Shown in pieces: positions 1 to 9,000 of a DNA stretch of 33,994 bases. The stretch covers positions 1 to 33,994 of IMG/VR virus record IMGVR_UViG_3300042945_000515; one strand, 5' to 3'. Origin of the DNA: a virus. The notes under the pieces were generated by a model, which searched no databases, was not told where the DNA came from, and saw only the letters and a program-made list of their open reading frames with translations. Within the stretch, counting starts at the first letter, position 1. Every line of letters begins with the position of its first letter. The translations under genes and the position numbers were made by a program.

Positions 1-63
1 ACAATCAAAAAATCTAAATGGAACGGTTCTTTCCTCGGTTCCGTAAACGAAATATTCAACTAA
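1..63 (+). CDS. C-terminal end of an upstream gene (partial)
   Basis: The first frame is open from base 1 to a TAA at 61-63 and encodes the last 20 residues of a protein (ending GSVNEIFN). The other two forward frames hit stops inside the same stretch, and the ribosome binding site of the capsid gene follows at once, so this is most likely the 3' end of a real gene. By position it would be a scaffold, protease or decoration protein, but 20 residues are not enough to say which. Confidence 0.5.
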   Translation, partial: TIKKSKWNGSFLGSVNEIFN

Positions 64-78
64 GGTAGGTATAAAATA

Positions 79-1128
79 ATGAGCAATGAAACATTAGAAA
101 AAGCAGTTGCAGCTGGAACTACAGCTACAGGCACATTTGCCTCAACAACTGGTGGAACAGGAACACACCGTGCATCAGAAGCTGGTAACGGTGGACTTCT
201 TAACCCAGAACAATCAGCTCGCTTCCTTGATTATATGTTCGACGCAACCGTTATCGGTAAGGTCGCACGTACAGTTCGTATGAAGTCAGACACAGCCGAG
301 ATTGACCGTATGTCCGTTGGTGAGAAGCTTATGAAGCTTGCAACTGAGGCAGACGATACAGCATCTAACAATGCAGTAACTTTCTCAAAAATCTCTTTGA
401 CAACAAAGAAACTCCGCATGGACTGGGAGCTTTCAACAGAGTCTCTAGAAGACAACATCGAAGGTGCAGATCTAGAAGATCACATTGCACGTTTGATGGC
501 AACACAAGCAGGTAACGACATTGAAGATGTTATCCTTAACGGAAACACAGCACTTGGTTCAGACGCTCTTTACAAGTCATTCGATGGCGTTGTAAAGAAG
601 GCAAAGGCATCAGGTCGTGTCGTAGACGCAGCTGGAGCCGCAGTATCACGTGAAGTATTCAACAAGGCACTTAAGGCTATGCCACGTAAGTACAAGCAAC
701 GTCGTGGAGACCTTCGCTTCCTTGCTGGATCAAACTTGATTCAGGATTTCCTATATGCTAACAGCATTGGAACAAACCAGACAATTCCACAGGACATCGC
801 TTCAAGCGTTATCCGTGGCGGAGTCGCACCACTAGGTGGACCAGCAGGATATGTGGCACCATTCGCATTCGGTATTCCGATTGTTGAAGTACCACTTCTT
901 AACGAGACACAAACTGGTGATTACGCAACACCATCAGGATCACACGGAGACATTCACTTGTCATTCCCAAATAACGTAGTTATCGGAGTTAAGCGTGACG
1001 TAACAGTCTACCGCTTCTTCTGGCCACGTAAGGACTCAATCGAGTACACAATGTATACTCGTGTTGGCGTCCAGATCGAACAAGCTGACGCTTGGGTCGT
1101 TGTAAAGAACGTTAAGGTTGCTTCTTAA
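79..1128 (+). CDS. Major capsid protein (HK97-fold type)
   Basis: A 349-residue protein that I read as the major head subunit. An N-terminal Gly/Thr/Ala-rich segment (residues 1-40) is followed by a mixed alpha/beta body with the E-loop/P-domain style of HK97-like coats (around residues 45-160: acidic helix, then DIEDVILNGN). The start is supported by AAGGTAGG 8-9 nt upstream. It sits directly before the head-tail connector genes, as in most siphoviruses, and is closed by its own strong terminator at 1151-1182. All 18 arginines use CGT or CGC, unlike the neighbouring connector genes that use AGA, which suggests selection for very high expression. The family call rests on sequence style and gene order, with no alignment made. 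Confidence 0.85.
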   Translation: MSNETLEKAVAAGTTATGTFASTTGGTGTHRASEAGNGGLLNPEQSARFLDYMFDATVIGKVARTVRMKSDTAEIDRMSVGEKLMKLATEADDTASNNAVTFSKISLTTKKLRMDWELSTESLEDNIEGADLEDHIARLMATQAGNDIEDVILNGNTALGSDALYKSFDGVVKKAKASGRVVDAAGAAVSREVFNKALKAMPRKYKQRRGDLRFLAGSNLIQDFLYANSIGTNQTIPQDIASSVIRGGVAPLGGPAGYVAPFAFGIPIVEVPLLNETQTGDYATPSGSHGDIHLSFPNNVVIGVKRDVTVYRFFWPRKDSIEYTMYTRVGVQIEQADAWVVVKNVKVAS

Positions 1129-1150
1129 TTAATTTAAGATAAAACCCTCG

Positions 1151-1182
1151 AAAGGCCCCCAATTAATTTTGGGGGCTTTTCA
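1151..1182 (+). terminator. Rho-independent terminator after the capsid gene
   Basis: AAAGGCCCCC (1151-1160) pairs with GGGGGCTTTT (1171-1180) across a 10-nt AATT-rich loop, and the 3' arm runs into T residues. It lies 23 nt after the capsid stop. It would confine the abundant capsid message, with transcription restarting at the promoter that overlaps its 3' end. Confidence 0.9.
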
Positions 1183-1205
1183 TTTTAATTTATCAATGCT
1201 ATAAT
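1177..1205 (+). promoter_or_regulatory. Promoter for the connector operon (extended -10)
   Basis: TATAAT at 1200-1205 is preceded by TGC (an extended -10, TGnTATAAT). A weak -35, TTTTCA at 1177-1182, lies at 17-bp spacing. It sits just past the terminator and 25 nt before the next start codon, which has a good AAAGGAGAT site. A short inverted repeat TCAAT/ATTGA flanks the -10. Confidence 0.65.
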
Positions 1206-1230
1206 TGAATAACCTAACAAAGGAGATAAT

Positions 1231-1638
1231 ATGTCATTCGAGACATTGAAAGTAGCAGAACTCAGAAAAATTGCAGAGGACTTTGCAGTTGATACTGATG
1301 GTATTAAGAGTAAGGCAGATATCGTTGCCACCCTTGCAGAAGAGGGAGTCACATGGTCTGTTTATCAAAAGACTATTAAGGACATCGAAGATTCGACAGA
1401 TGAATTCAGCGAGAACGCAGAAGAGATTCTTCCAAGATTTGATCCAAATGCTCAGCCAGAAGACACAGTGCTAGTTAGAATGACTAGAGAAAACTTCAGG
1501 TATGATATTAATGGATTTACATTTACAAAAGAGCACCCGTTTATTGCAATGACAGAAGACAATGCTCAAGAAATTTTTGATAAGGAGGAGGGCTTTAGAT
1601 TAGCAACTCCAAAGGAAGTTCAGGAGTATTACAACTAA
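1231..1638 (+). CDS. Small post-capsid protein with HeH/SAP-like N-terminus
   Basis: A 135-residue acidic protein. Residues 1-45 (SFETLKVAELRKIAEDF, then a KSKADIVATLAEEG helix) look like the helix-extended-loop-helix / Rho-N type fold (LKVxELRxIAxxxxVxxxGxKxKADIVxxL). That fold is common in small proteins encoded straight after phage capsid genes. The C-terminal half (residues 80-135, TRENFRYDINGFTFTKEHPF) forms a separate beta-rich segment. AAAGGAGAT ends 5 nt before the ATG. It lies between capsid and adaptor, so a role in head assembly or in the neck is likely. The exact function is not known to me. Confidence 0.75.
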   Translation: MSFETLKVAELRKIAEDFAVDTDGIKSKADIVATLAEEGVTWSVYQKTIKDIEDSTDEFSENAEEILPRFDPNAQPEDTVLVRMTRENFRYDINGFTFTKEHPFIAMTEDNAQEIFDKEEGFRLATPKEVQEYYN

Positions 1639-1652
1639 TCTAAGCCTATAAC

Positions 1653-2639
1653 ATGGCAGAGATATACGTAAACAGCAACTCACCAATTAGAACAAAGATC
1701 TATTGGGAGGGTGAACTAATAACACCTTCTAGCGTTGTAACAGCAAAGATTTATGACGTAACAAAAGATCCAACCAATGTCATACTACCGACAACTATAT
1801 TGTCAACGATTAATGCAACGGCGGTAGAGACAGATATTGGTACCTATCAAATAGTGTTGCCATTTTCGTATTCGTCATATCCTAGAAACTTTAAGATTGT
1901 ATGGCAGTATACAGTTTCAGGCGGGGCAGTAGGAACACATACCACATATGCTAATGTAGTATCTCCTTATATCAATATCAATGAACAGATAGATGATTTG
2001 AACTTTGGGGCAGACCCAAGCGATCCAAATTATAAGACATACGGAGATCTACAGGCAGCAGAAAGATATGCAAGAAAGATAGTAGAAGATTTTACAAATC
2101 AAGACTTTTATCTATACTCAGGAGAAGAATCAATCTATGGAGATGATTCAGATACACTTCCTCTTCCAGCTAAACTAAACAAGATATATAAGATCTACTC
2201 TAATGATATCTTGCTAGTGGACAATCTTGCTACTCCTAAAGTCAATAACTGGTTGTACGATCCAATTGTTTCAGAGACTGGATTCGGAGTAAGAGTAAAC
2301 AGAACTAACCTATTGGATAATACGGTATATGTTGCAAATGGTTTAGTTCCGCCATCAATTAATGATACATTTAACGGTGTATTTTCTAAAAATATTAAGT
2401 ACAAGATCGTAGGACAATTTGGATGGGAATCTGTTCCAGATAAGGTCCAGCTTGCTACAGTTGAACTGATGAAAGATTACTTCTCAAAGGACAAGGTCTG
2501 GAGAAATAAGTATATCAAATCAATCAAGACATTTGACTGGAGCTTTGAGTATAATGCATCGGCATCAAAGGGAACTGGCAATCTATATGTAGACCAGCTT
2601 CTTAATCCGTATGTTATTACTCAAATGGTTCTGATCTAA
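1653..2639 (+). CDS. Head-to-tail adaptor (connector) protein
   Basis: A 328-residue protein with two parts. Residues 1-105 look like an Ig/beta-sandwich domain (YVNSNSPIRTKIYWEG and other strands). Residues about 120-300 carry the features of gp6/gp15-like adaptors: YGDLQAAERYARKIVEDFTNQDF near the start and a late helix VQLATVELMKDYFSKDKVWRNKY. The adaptor docks under the portal and opens the neck channel. An N-terminal beta domain is an unusual addition for the family and could decorate the neck. No clear Shine-Dalgarno precedes the ATG, 14 nt after the upstream stop, so coupling is likely. Arginine codons are all AGA (7 of 7), unlike the capsid gene. Confidence 0.75.
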   Translation: MAEIYVNSNSPIRTKIYWEGELITPSSVVTAKIYDVTKDPTNVILPTTILSTINATAVETDIGTYQIVLPFSYSSYPRNFKIVWQYTVSGGAVGTHTTYANVVSPYININEQIDDLNFGADPSDPNYKTYGDLQAAERYARKIVEDFTNQDFYLYSGEESIYGDDSDTLPLPAKLNKIYKIYSNDILLVDNLATPKVNNWLYDPIVSETGFGVRVNRTNLLDNTVYVANGLVPPSINDTFNGVFSKNIKYKIVGQFGWESVPDKVQLATVELMKDYFSKDKVWRNKYIKSIKTFDWSFEYNASASKGTGNLYVDQLLNPYVITQMVLI

Positions 2640-3067
2640 TGTATGCCATTATTGATTCAGTCTTTCCTATGCTTATGGATGTCTATAAGCAATTCGATAC
2701 ACAGGATGAGTCGACAGGGGCTTTAAAAAAAGAGTGGCAGTTTACTAGAACAGTACCATGCAGTGCTAAAGGTACAGTAAGCAACTCATCTTCAAGAACG
2801 GCTGGAGACAAGCAAGTCTTTTCTAATAAATATTTAAATGATCAGGTCCTCCAAGTAAGAACTGCAACAAAGGTTACCTTTAGAGAAAAGATTACAAATA
2901 TCAGAAATCTAGATGGCACCGTAATATGGGAAGAAATTAACTTTCCAAATAACACTCCGACAGTATTTGAAGTAATGGGTGTTGTTCCAATGACAGAACC
3001 ACTAGGTGGAATTGTTGGATATAACGCCACTATAAAAAGATCGGAGAGTCAGGTAATTGGACAGTAG
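2639..3067 (+). CDS. Head-closure (stopper) protein
   Basis: A 142-residue, mostly beta-strand protein starting in a TAATG overlap with the adaptor. Its size, its place directly after the adaptor and its arrangement (an N-terminal YKQFDTQDESTGALKKEWQF segment, then strands to a C-terminal KRSESQVIGQ) fit head-to-tail stoppers of the gp16/FII-like kind, which seal the filled head and accept the tail. The call rests mainly on gene order and size. Confidence 0.6.
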   Translation: MYAIIDSVFPMLMDVYKQFDTQDESTGALKKEWQFTRTVPCSAKGTVSNSSSRTAGDKQVFSNKYLNDQVLQVRTATKVTFREKITNIRNLDGTVIWEEINFPNNTPTVFEVMGVVPMTEPLGGIVGYNATIKRSESQVIGQ

Positions 3068-3845
3068 CGTAGCATTACTGCAAGCATCTAGCGGTCTAGA
3101 AAGATTGATGGCTGGATCAGTTCCAGGAGTAATCAAGGACAGCACAGTAGCCCAGATATCAGCATTCTTATACTATGAAGCTGCAGTCCTTTCTAAGCTG
3201 ACATCAAATGCCGAATTTAAAAACTTATTTAAAACAACTATATTTAATCAAATAGAAAAAGACTTCGGTCAGTATGTAGATGCTCAGGCAAGAACAAAGC
3301 CTAAAAGCCTTCACCACGTATATGAGTGGAATAAGACAGGCAATCCCTCATTTAGATTATTTGATTTATATCTAATAGACACGGGCGGACTTTCATTTAG
3401 AATAGGTCGTGACTTTAAATTATCTAAATCAGCAGTTCCTTCTAAGAACAAAAAGCAAAAAAGAAAATATGTATTTAGTAATAAGGCTACCGTGATGGAA
3501 GAGGGAATGCCCGTAGTAATTCGCCCAAAGTCAGCAGAGCGCTTAGTATTTGAATTAGATGGTGCAACAGTCTTTATGCCTAAAGGAACCTCTGTGACCG
3601 TCAAGAGGCCTGGAGGCAGGGCGGCAACAAATCAGTTTGCTCTCACATATGGTAGATTTTTTGGCGGGCAACTAGTAAACTCTTCAATACGTTCATCTGG
3701 ATTCCAAAGAATCTTCAATGCTAAGATAGCTAAAGCCCTAAATGTCCCAATTAATATTAAAAAAGTGCAGTATAGCTTCAGTGCTGGTAAAATAAGAATG
3801 CAGGCGGACGCAGCATTAAGTTCATCATTTGGAGGCTCACTATGA
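3057..3845 (+). CDS. Neck / tail-completion protein, function uncertain
   Basis: A 262-residue protein in the slot that in many siphoviruses holds the HK97 gp10-like neck protein, between stopper and tail terminator. I chose the TTG start at 3057 because GGAGAG (3043-3048) lies 8 nt upstream. An internal ATG at 3108 has no comparable site. The start overlaps the stopper gene by 11 nt. Residues 40-80 look helical and a basic patch KNKKQKRKY sits near residues 130-140. The protein is longer than usual for this slot (often about 130-170 aa). I do not recognise a specific domain. Confidence 0.55.
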   Translation: MDSSVALLQASSGLERLMAGSVPGVIKDSTVAQISAFLYYEAAVLSKLTSNAEFKNLFKTTIFNQIEKDFGQYVDAQARTKPKSLHHVYEWNKTGNPSFRLFDLYLIDTGGLSFRIGRDFKLSKSAVPSKNKKQKRKYVFSNKATVMEEGMPVVIRPKSAERLVFELDGATVFMPKGTSVTVKRPGGRAATNQFALTYGRFFGGQLVNSSIRSSGFQRIFNAKIAKALNVPINIKKVQYSFSAGKIRMQADAALSSSFGGSL

Positions 3846-4351
3846 CAGTAGATTATAAGATAGACGCAATGTTCGAGCTTCGCAAGTTCCTATGGACACA
3901 ATTAAAGTCGACGGGAATGTTTAATCAGAACGATTATTACTCAGACAACCTTGGAACAGAGATAATCCCTATTGTTCCAGTCCAGCAATTGCCAGAAATG
4001 GATCAATTCCTAAATGGCAAGAAGCATATCGTATACGATAAGATCGGTTTATCATATGAGGAGAACTGGTTAATATGCTGTGAGAAGGTTTTGTTCACCA
4101 TTTATTCAACAGATGTAACAGAAATCTATGAGATGAGAAACCTCATGACAGACCTTTTCAGAAGAATGGACGAATCTGCAAAGGATGTCAATGCCTCAAA
4201 AACTTCTAATAAATTAATTTTCCACAGTATTCATATCACAGAGACCTCTCCAATTGAGCCATCTCAAGAACTTCAGGGTTTCCTGTCAGCAGACGTAATA
4301 CTAGAGGTCAAATACTCTAGAGTCACCGATAGACTAGGTAGATTTGCCTAG
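3842..4351 (+). CDS. Tail terminator protein
   Basis: A 169-residue protein overlapping the previous stop by 4 nt (ATGA). It is placed just before the major tail protein, where siphoviruses carry the terminator that caps the tail tube and joins it to the neck. The pattern fits the family: an N-terminal helix (MFELRKFLWTQLKSTGMF), central strands with EENWLICCEKVLFTIYSTD, then a helix EIYEMRNLMTDLFRRMDESA and a final strand with ADVILEVKYSR. The assignment depends on order plus secondary-structure style. Confidence 0.65.
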   Translation: MTVDYKIDAMFELRKFLWTQLKSTGMFNQNDYYSDNLGTEIIPIVPVQQLPEMDQFLNGKKHIVYDKIGLSYEENWLICCEKVLFTIYSTDVTEIYEMRNLMTDLFRRMDESAKDVNASKTSNKLIFHSIHITETSPIEPSQELQGFLSADVILEVKYSRVTDRLGRFA

Positions 4352-4380
4352 TTGCTTTTAAAGGCTTAATCCAGTAAAAT
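4352..4380 (+). promoter_or_regulatory. Candidate promoter for the major tail gene
   Basis: TTGCTT (4352-4357) and TAAAAT (4375-4380) are spaced 17 bp apart, in the 113-nt gap before the major tail gene. There is no TGn extension, so it is weaker on paper than the others. The rest of the gap holds an AT-repeat tract (about 4428-4447) and a very strong AGGAGG site (4450-4455), 9 nt before the ATG. Confidence 0.45.
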
Positions 4381-4464
4381 TGGACATAAGAGGAAATGAG
4401 CCTAGCCAGCTTGATTTAAAGTAAGTCAATATATATATATTTATTTAACAGGAGGTTTTACAAC

Positions 4465-5223
4465 ATGGCACAAAACACAGGTAATGCTAGAAATATTCTT
4501 GTCGGTGCGTCACCACTATTCTTGTCAGTAGAAGATTCTACTACATCAGGATACGTAGAAAACTTGGTTCCAGGTACATCAGTATCAGGAGCAGTTGCAC
4601 GTAACAAGACAGTTCCAGCATTTAAGAACGGTACAGCAGGCTCTGGAACACCAGTAGTCGGTTATGTAGCAGGTGAGTCATACATCACAACTCTTAACGG
4701 AGTAGATGTAGATAACGCAACATCATCAGCAACAACAGGTGCTGCATATCGTAACGTAGGATTTACAAACAATGGTCTTCAGATTACTTACAACCCATCA
4801 TACGGTTCAGTAACAGTAGATCAGCTTCTTGATACAGCTAAGCTGTTCAAGGAAACAATGGAAGTTATGATTGCAACAGAAATGGCAGAAGGAACTCTTG
4901 AGAACGTTCTTGCCGTATTTGGTCAGTCACAATCAACTCTTACCGCAAATGGTAAGCAGCTAGGTCTTGCAGCAGGTGCACTAGGAGAAGCTCCAGTTGA
5001 GCGTCAGCTAGTTGCAATTGGACAGGCTCCAACAACTGCATCATCATCAAAGACAGAGCGTGTATATTATGCTCGTCGTGTTCTTTCTGTACAACAGTCA
5101 CAGTTCTCTTTGGCTCGTAACGCAGCATCAACATTCCCAGTAACATTCCGTTTGCTTCCATCAGGAGCATCAGCAGACGCAGGCGCAGAATACGGTACAA
5201 TCGTAGACCGCACCTGGCTATAA
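4465..5223 (+). CDS. Major tail (tube) protein
   Basis: A 252-residue protein in the position of the tail-tube subunit, between the tail terminator and the chaperone pair. It is rich in Gly, Ala, Ser, Thr and Val, with an Ig-like beta-rich first half (repeated SG.xV and TTxxG elements). The later segment VDQLLDTAKLFKETMEVMIATEMAEGTLENVLAVFG (given here in part; residues about 114-150) is helical, as expected for tube subunits. It has the best ribosome site of the window (AGGAGG), its own terminator, and almost only CGN arginine codons (9 of 10). Together these point to a very abundant structural protein. Confidence 0.8.
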   Translation: MAQNTGNARNILVGASPLFLSVEDSTTSGYVENLVPGTSVSGAVARNKTVPAFKNGTAGSGTPVVGYVAGESYITTLNGVDVDNATSSATTGAAYRNVGFTNNGLQITYNPSYGSVTVDQLLDTAKLFKETMEVMIATEMAEGTLENVLAVFGQSQSTLTANGKQLGLAAGALGEAPVERQLVAIGQAPTTASSSKTERVYYARRVLSVQQSQFSLARNAASTFPVTFRLLPSGASADAGAEYGTIVDRTWL

Positions 5224-5242
5224 TTAATATTAATTAATTAAT

Positions 5243-5275
5243 AAAATTCCCCTCAAGTAATTGGGGGGTTTTTTA
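5243..5275 (+). terminator. Rho-independent terminator after the major tail gene
   Basis: AAAATTCCCC (5243-5252) pairs with GGGGGGTTTT (5263-5272), with two T-G wobbles in the middle, across a 10-nt loop, followed by a T tract. It ends the tail-tube transcript 20 nt after the stop codon. Confidence 0.85.
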
Positions 5276-5304
5276 TTGCCCTTATATTGTCAATATGATA
5301 CAAT
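5276..5304 (+). promoter_or_regulatory. Promoter for chaperone and tape measure genes (extended -10)
   Basis: TACAAT at 5299-5304 is preceded by TGA, giving TGnTACAAT. A weak -35, TTGCCC (5276-5281), lies at 17-bp spacing. It directly follows the terminator and precedes the ATG at 5333 by 28 nt. An inverted repeat TATTGT (5285-5290) / ACAATA (5300-5305) spans the -10, which may be a binding site or chance in AT-rich DNA. Confidence 0.6.
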
Positions 5305-5332
5305 AATTAAGACTAGATCCTAGGAGGATTAA

Positions 5333-5665
5333 ATGGCAACAACAGTATACGATGTTGAAGAAATTCAGCTACAAAATGGCGCAACCGTTAAACTTAAGCC
5401 TTTAACAATTAAAGAGCTTCGCAAGTTTATGAAAGTCATTCAGAAGACACAAGAAGTAACATCAGAAGACGAAACACTCACGATTCTTATCGAAGCATGT
5501 GCAGTAGCCCTAGAAAAGCAATTGCCTGAGCTCGTAAAGGATAAAGACGCATTTGAAGATACACTTGACGTTCCAACAATCAACCGCATTCTTGAGATCT
5601 GCGGAGGAATTAAGATGGACGACCCAAACCTACTAGCGGCAGCAGTACTGGCTGGTCAGAACTAG
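5333..5665 (+). CDS. Tail assembly chaperone, short (G-type) product
   Basis: A 110-residue protein matching lambda gpG-like chaperones in size and place. It has an N-terminal strand pair (VEEIQLQNGATVKLKPLTIKE) and then a helical body with LTILIEACAVALEKQL and PTINRILEICGG. These proteins bind the tape measure protein and help tail-tube polymerisation. TAGGAGGATT gives a strong ribosome site 5 nt before the ATG. Near its 3' end is a canonical slippery heptamer, so a fraction of ribosomes should make the longer product. Confidence 0.85.
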   Translation: MATTVYDVEEIQLQNGATVKLKPLTIKELRKFMKVIQKTQEVTSEDETLTILIEACAVALEKQLPELVKDKDAFEDTLDVPTINRILEICGGIKMDDPNLLAAAVLAGQN

Positions 5666-5997
5666 ATCTAGCCGCTTTAGAAGGGGAAGTATTTCTTTTA
5701 GGTAATTGGAAAAATTACGAAGAACTAGAAGATAATCTTTCAATGCCAGAGATGGTCCAGACTTTTAAGTCAATGCAAAAAACGGAATCAGAGAAAAGAA
5801 AGTTCTTAGCTTCGATTCAAGGTGTTGAGTTAAATGAAAGCAGTAACCAAAATAAGGAGGAGTCGTCTTTCGAAGATGTTAGAAGAAAAGCACTTGGAAT
5901 CAACGCATCAGCAGATGATATTGTTGGACTACAAGGAGCATTTGCCAGCGAAGCTGGATTCGGCATTGGAGCAGGATTAGGATACTCTATAGAGTAA
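5333..5997 (+). CDS. Tail assembly chaperone, -1 frameshift (GT-type) product
   Basis: Reading shifts -1 at CCCAAAC (5623-5629). The 99 codons through 5629 are then joined to 122 codons read from 5629 to a TAA at 5995-5997, giving about 221 residues. The added part is acidic and helical, with QTFKSMQKTESEKRKFLASI and SFEDVRRKALGINASADD, ending in a Gly/Ala-rich tail. In lambda-like phages the equivalent T extension recruits the tail-tube protein. The downstream frame is closed by stops before 5614, lacks a ribosome site of its own, and ends 9 nt before the tape measure gene. All of this is what the frameshift model predicts. Confidence 0.85.
5623..5629 (+). promoter_or_regulatory. Programmed -1 ribosomal frameshift slippery site
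   Basis: The heptamer C CCA AAC is in the zero frame (CCA at 5624-5626, AAC at 5627-5629) and fits X XXY YYZ exactly. Five nt downstream, AGCGGC (5635-5640) can pair with GCCGCT (5671-5676). Within that loop CAGC (5640-5643) can pair with GCTG (5651-5654), so a stimulatory structure is possible. Confidence 0.85.
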
Positions 5998-6006
5998 CAT
6001 ATACAT

Positions 6007-9000
6007 ATGGCAGATAATTTAATCACCACCAATATTACCGCCAACGCAGACTTTACGGGCTTAAGAACCCAACTGGCTGCGACTACTGCCCAACTCTTAA
6101 AGTTACAAGAAGTTACAGCGGGAACTAACGCTAAGCTTGCAAATCAAATTGCAGTGATGAATAAGGCGTTTGCAACAACGCTTACATCAACAGGCCAGTT
6201 CTCGCAACACTTCGTATCCCTAACTTCAGATGTAGAAAAGTTTGGCAGAAATTTAGACAGAGGCAGACTAAAGCTAAATGACTACTACAACACATGGAGC
6301 GGGCATACAAAGAAGACTAGCAACCTAGTTAGAGACCTTGCAAAACAGCAGGTAATGCTTGAGCAAGCAATTATTCAGCCTGTTGGTAAAAATGCACAAG
6401 GCTTAATGCAGTACAACGTAATGGTTGCAAAAGGCTTAGATGAAGTAAAGAACAGAACGGCAATTGCAAGACAAGAGCTAGCCATCATGAACAAGGTTAT
6501 GCTTGATGGATCTAATCAGCTTATTAACTGGGGTAAGAATACTCAGTGGGCAGGTCGTCAGTTAACAGTAGGATTAACAGTCCCACTCGTAGCATTTGGA
6601 GCAGCTGCACAAAAAGCTTTTAGAGCAGCAGACGAAGAGCTTGTCAGACTAACAAAAGTTTACGGAGGTCTATCTGCTGTATCTGCAACAGAACTTGCAA
6701 AGGTAAGAAAAGATGTTTCTGCTACAGCAAGAGAAATTGCAGGTGCTTATGGTATTGCATTTAAAGATACAATTGCACTTGCCGCAGATCTGGCCGCTAC
6801 AGGACAAGAAGGCGAAAACCTTTTAAAGGCAACAAGAGAAACATCAAGACTTGCAATACTTGGAGAAGTAGATAGACAAGAAGCAATGAAGGCAACACTT
6901 GCTATTCAAAATGCTTTTAAGCAAAACACAGATGAGCTATCAGAATCAATTAACTTTCTTAACGCAGTTGAAAACCAAACATCTACCACCCTACAGGATC
7001 TAACTGAAGCTATTCCAAAAGCTGGTCCAGTTGTAAAATCTCTAGGAGGAGACGTACAAGACCTAGCACTTTATCTTACAGCCATGAAGGAAGGCGGAGT
7101 AAATGCATCTGAAGGTGCTAACGCAATTAAGTCTGCAATGGCATCTCTTATCAACCCAACAAAAGTTGCAAAAGAACTTTTCCTAGGATTTGGAATTGAT
7201 CTAGATAGCATTGTAACTTCTAACGCAGGAAATTTAACAGGAACTATTATAGAGCTTCAGGGAGCTCTAGATAAGCTAGATCCTTTAAGTAAATCAAGAG
7301 CAATAGAACAGCTATTTGGTAAGTTTCAGTATGCAAGACTCTCGGCGCTTTTTGAAAACATAGGCAGAGAAGGTTCTCAAACTTTACAGGTTATGGAGTT
7401 GATGGGAGCTAGCGCAACAGATCTAGCAGGTATTGCTGAACGAGAATTAGGAATGCTAACAGAGTCAGCATCTGGAAAATTCAAAAGAGCGCTTGCTTCT
7501 GTTCAAGCAGACCTTGCGGTTGTTGGAGAACAATTTTTAAGAATTAGCACAAAGATTTTAGAAGTAGTAGATGGCATTATTAAATTTTTCCAAAAACTTC
7601 CAGAGCCAGTTAAAACTTTCTTAAATGTTTTAGGAGGAATAACAGCAGTATCAGGGCCAATCATTATGTTGGCTGGTGTAATGGGTAACTTCATTGGATA
7701 TGTTATCAAGGGAATTTTTCATCTAAGACAATTAGTTCGAGGCGGCCAAGGTTTTAAACTTCTTACCCCAGAGATCATGGCAGCAGATGCTGCAGCAAAG
7801 GGTCTTGCAACATCATTTTATTCAGATACAGAAGCAGCAGTAGTTTTAACAAATGCAGTAAATACACTTGCGGCATCATTTGATACTCTGCAGATAAAAG
7901 CAGATGCAGCTAAAGTTTCTGTGCAGCCAGCAATTTCAACAGTTGCAGGAGGAGTAATAGCAGCGGGAACTCCAGGCGGGCAAAGATTTGTAGATAAGAA
8001 TAACCCACTAGTTGGCGAAGCATACACAAGAGATATGTCTCATATGATTCCAGCTCAGACACAACAGCCAGGAACTATATTTGGAACAGTGCCAGGAGCG
8101 TCTCCAGTAAATATTAGAATTGGTAAAAATCCACAGGCTTACATGAATCAAGATCTTCCAAAGATTCCAGGTGTTACATCTGTAAATGGAATATCAACAG
8201 GTGTTGTTGCACAAGAAGCAGCAAAGTGGCATGCAATGACAGCGGCAATTGCAATGCAATCGGAAGCAGAAATTAAAGTATTAAAGGCTGAGGTTATGGC
8301 AACAGGCACAATTACCTCTGGCCTAGCAGATTCATATCAGGCATTGCTACCACAATTTTCTGAAATTACTCAACTTGCTGCATTAGAAACCGAAGCAATT
8401 GTTAAGCAGCTTCAGGCAAGCAAGATAACAGTAGATCAAGCAAGAGCAAAAGTAATACAGCTAAATGCAACAGTTGAGGCAATGCTTGCAGAAACAACTG
8501 CTGCAACTGCAACGGCAATGGGAAGAACGGCAAATCTAACTACAGTTCCATTTACATCTCAACCAGTGGTTGATCCAGTAAGCGGTAAATCAAATATGAA
8601 AGAGATGTTCCACAAAGGCTCAACAAAAAACCTTGTAGATAGAATTGCAAGAGCACTTGGTGGAGTTAGAACTTCAGGTGCAGGATATAGCATTCAAACA
8701 ACAAAACCTAAATTTGCAAAAGGTGGCATCGTACCTGGAACAGGAAATACAGACACTTATCATACAACGGCTGAAGAAGGATCATTTGTAATTAACAAAG
8801 CAGGAACAGAAGCAAATATGCCAATTATTCAAAACCTACTTGGTGGAAGACCAGTATATAGGAATAGGGGCGGACAGGTTCCTGTTGTATTGACACCAGG
8901 AGAGGCTGTCATTCCAGCAGATATTGCTCAACGTGATCCAGGCTTAATGCTTCAATTAAATGGCGGACCAGGTAACACCTCTGGAATCGGAAGAGTAACT

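Noticed and set aside
3108-3845. Shorter start (ATG at 3108) for the neck protein
   Set aside because: It lacks a ribosome site, whereas the TTG at 3057 has GGAGAG at proper spacing.
4428-4447. AT-repeat tract before the major tail gene as a possible origin
   Set aside because: It is short, has no iterons or dnaA-box-like repeats nearby, and fits an ordinary unstructured leader.
4940-5200. Antisense ORF of 86 codons opposite the major tail gene
   Set aside because: Leu/Met-rich shadow of an Ala/Ser-rich gene; no initiation signal.
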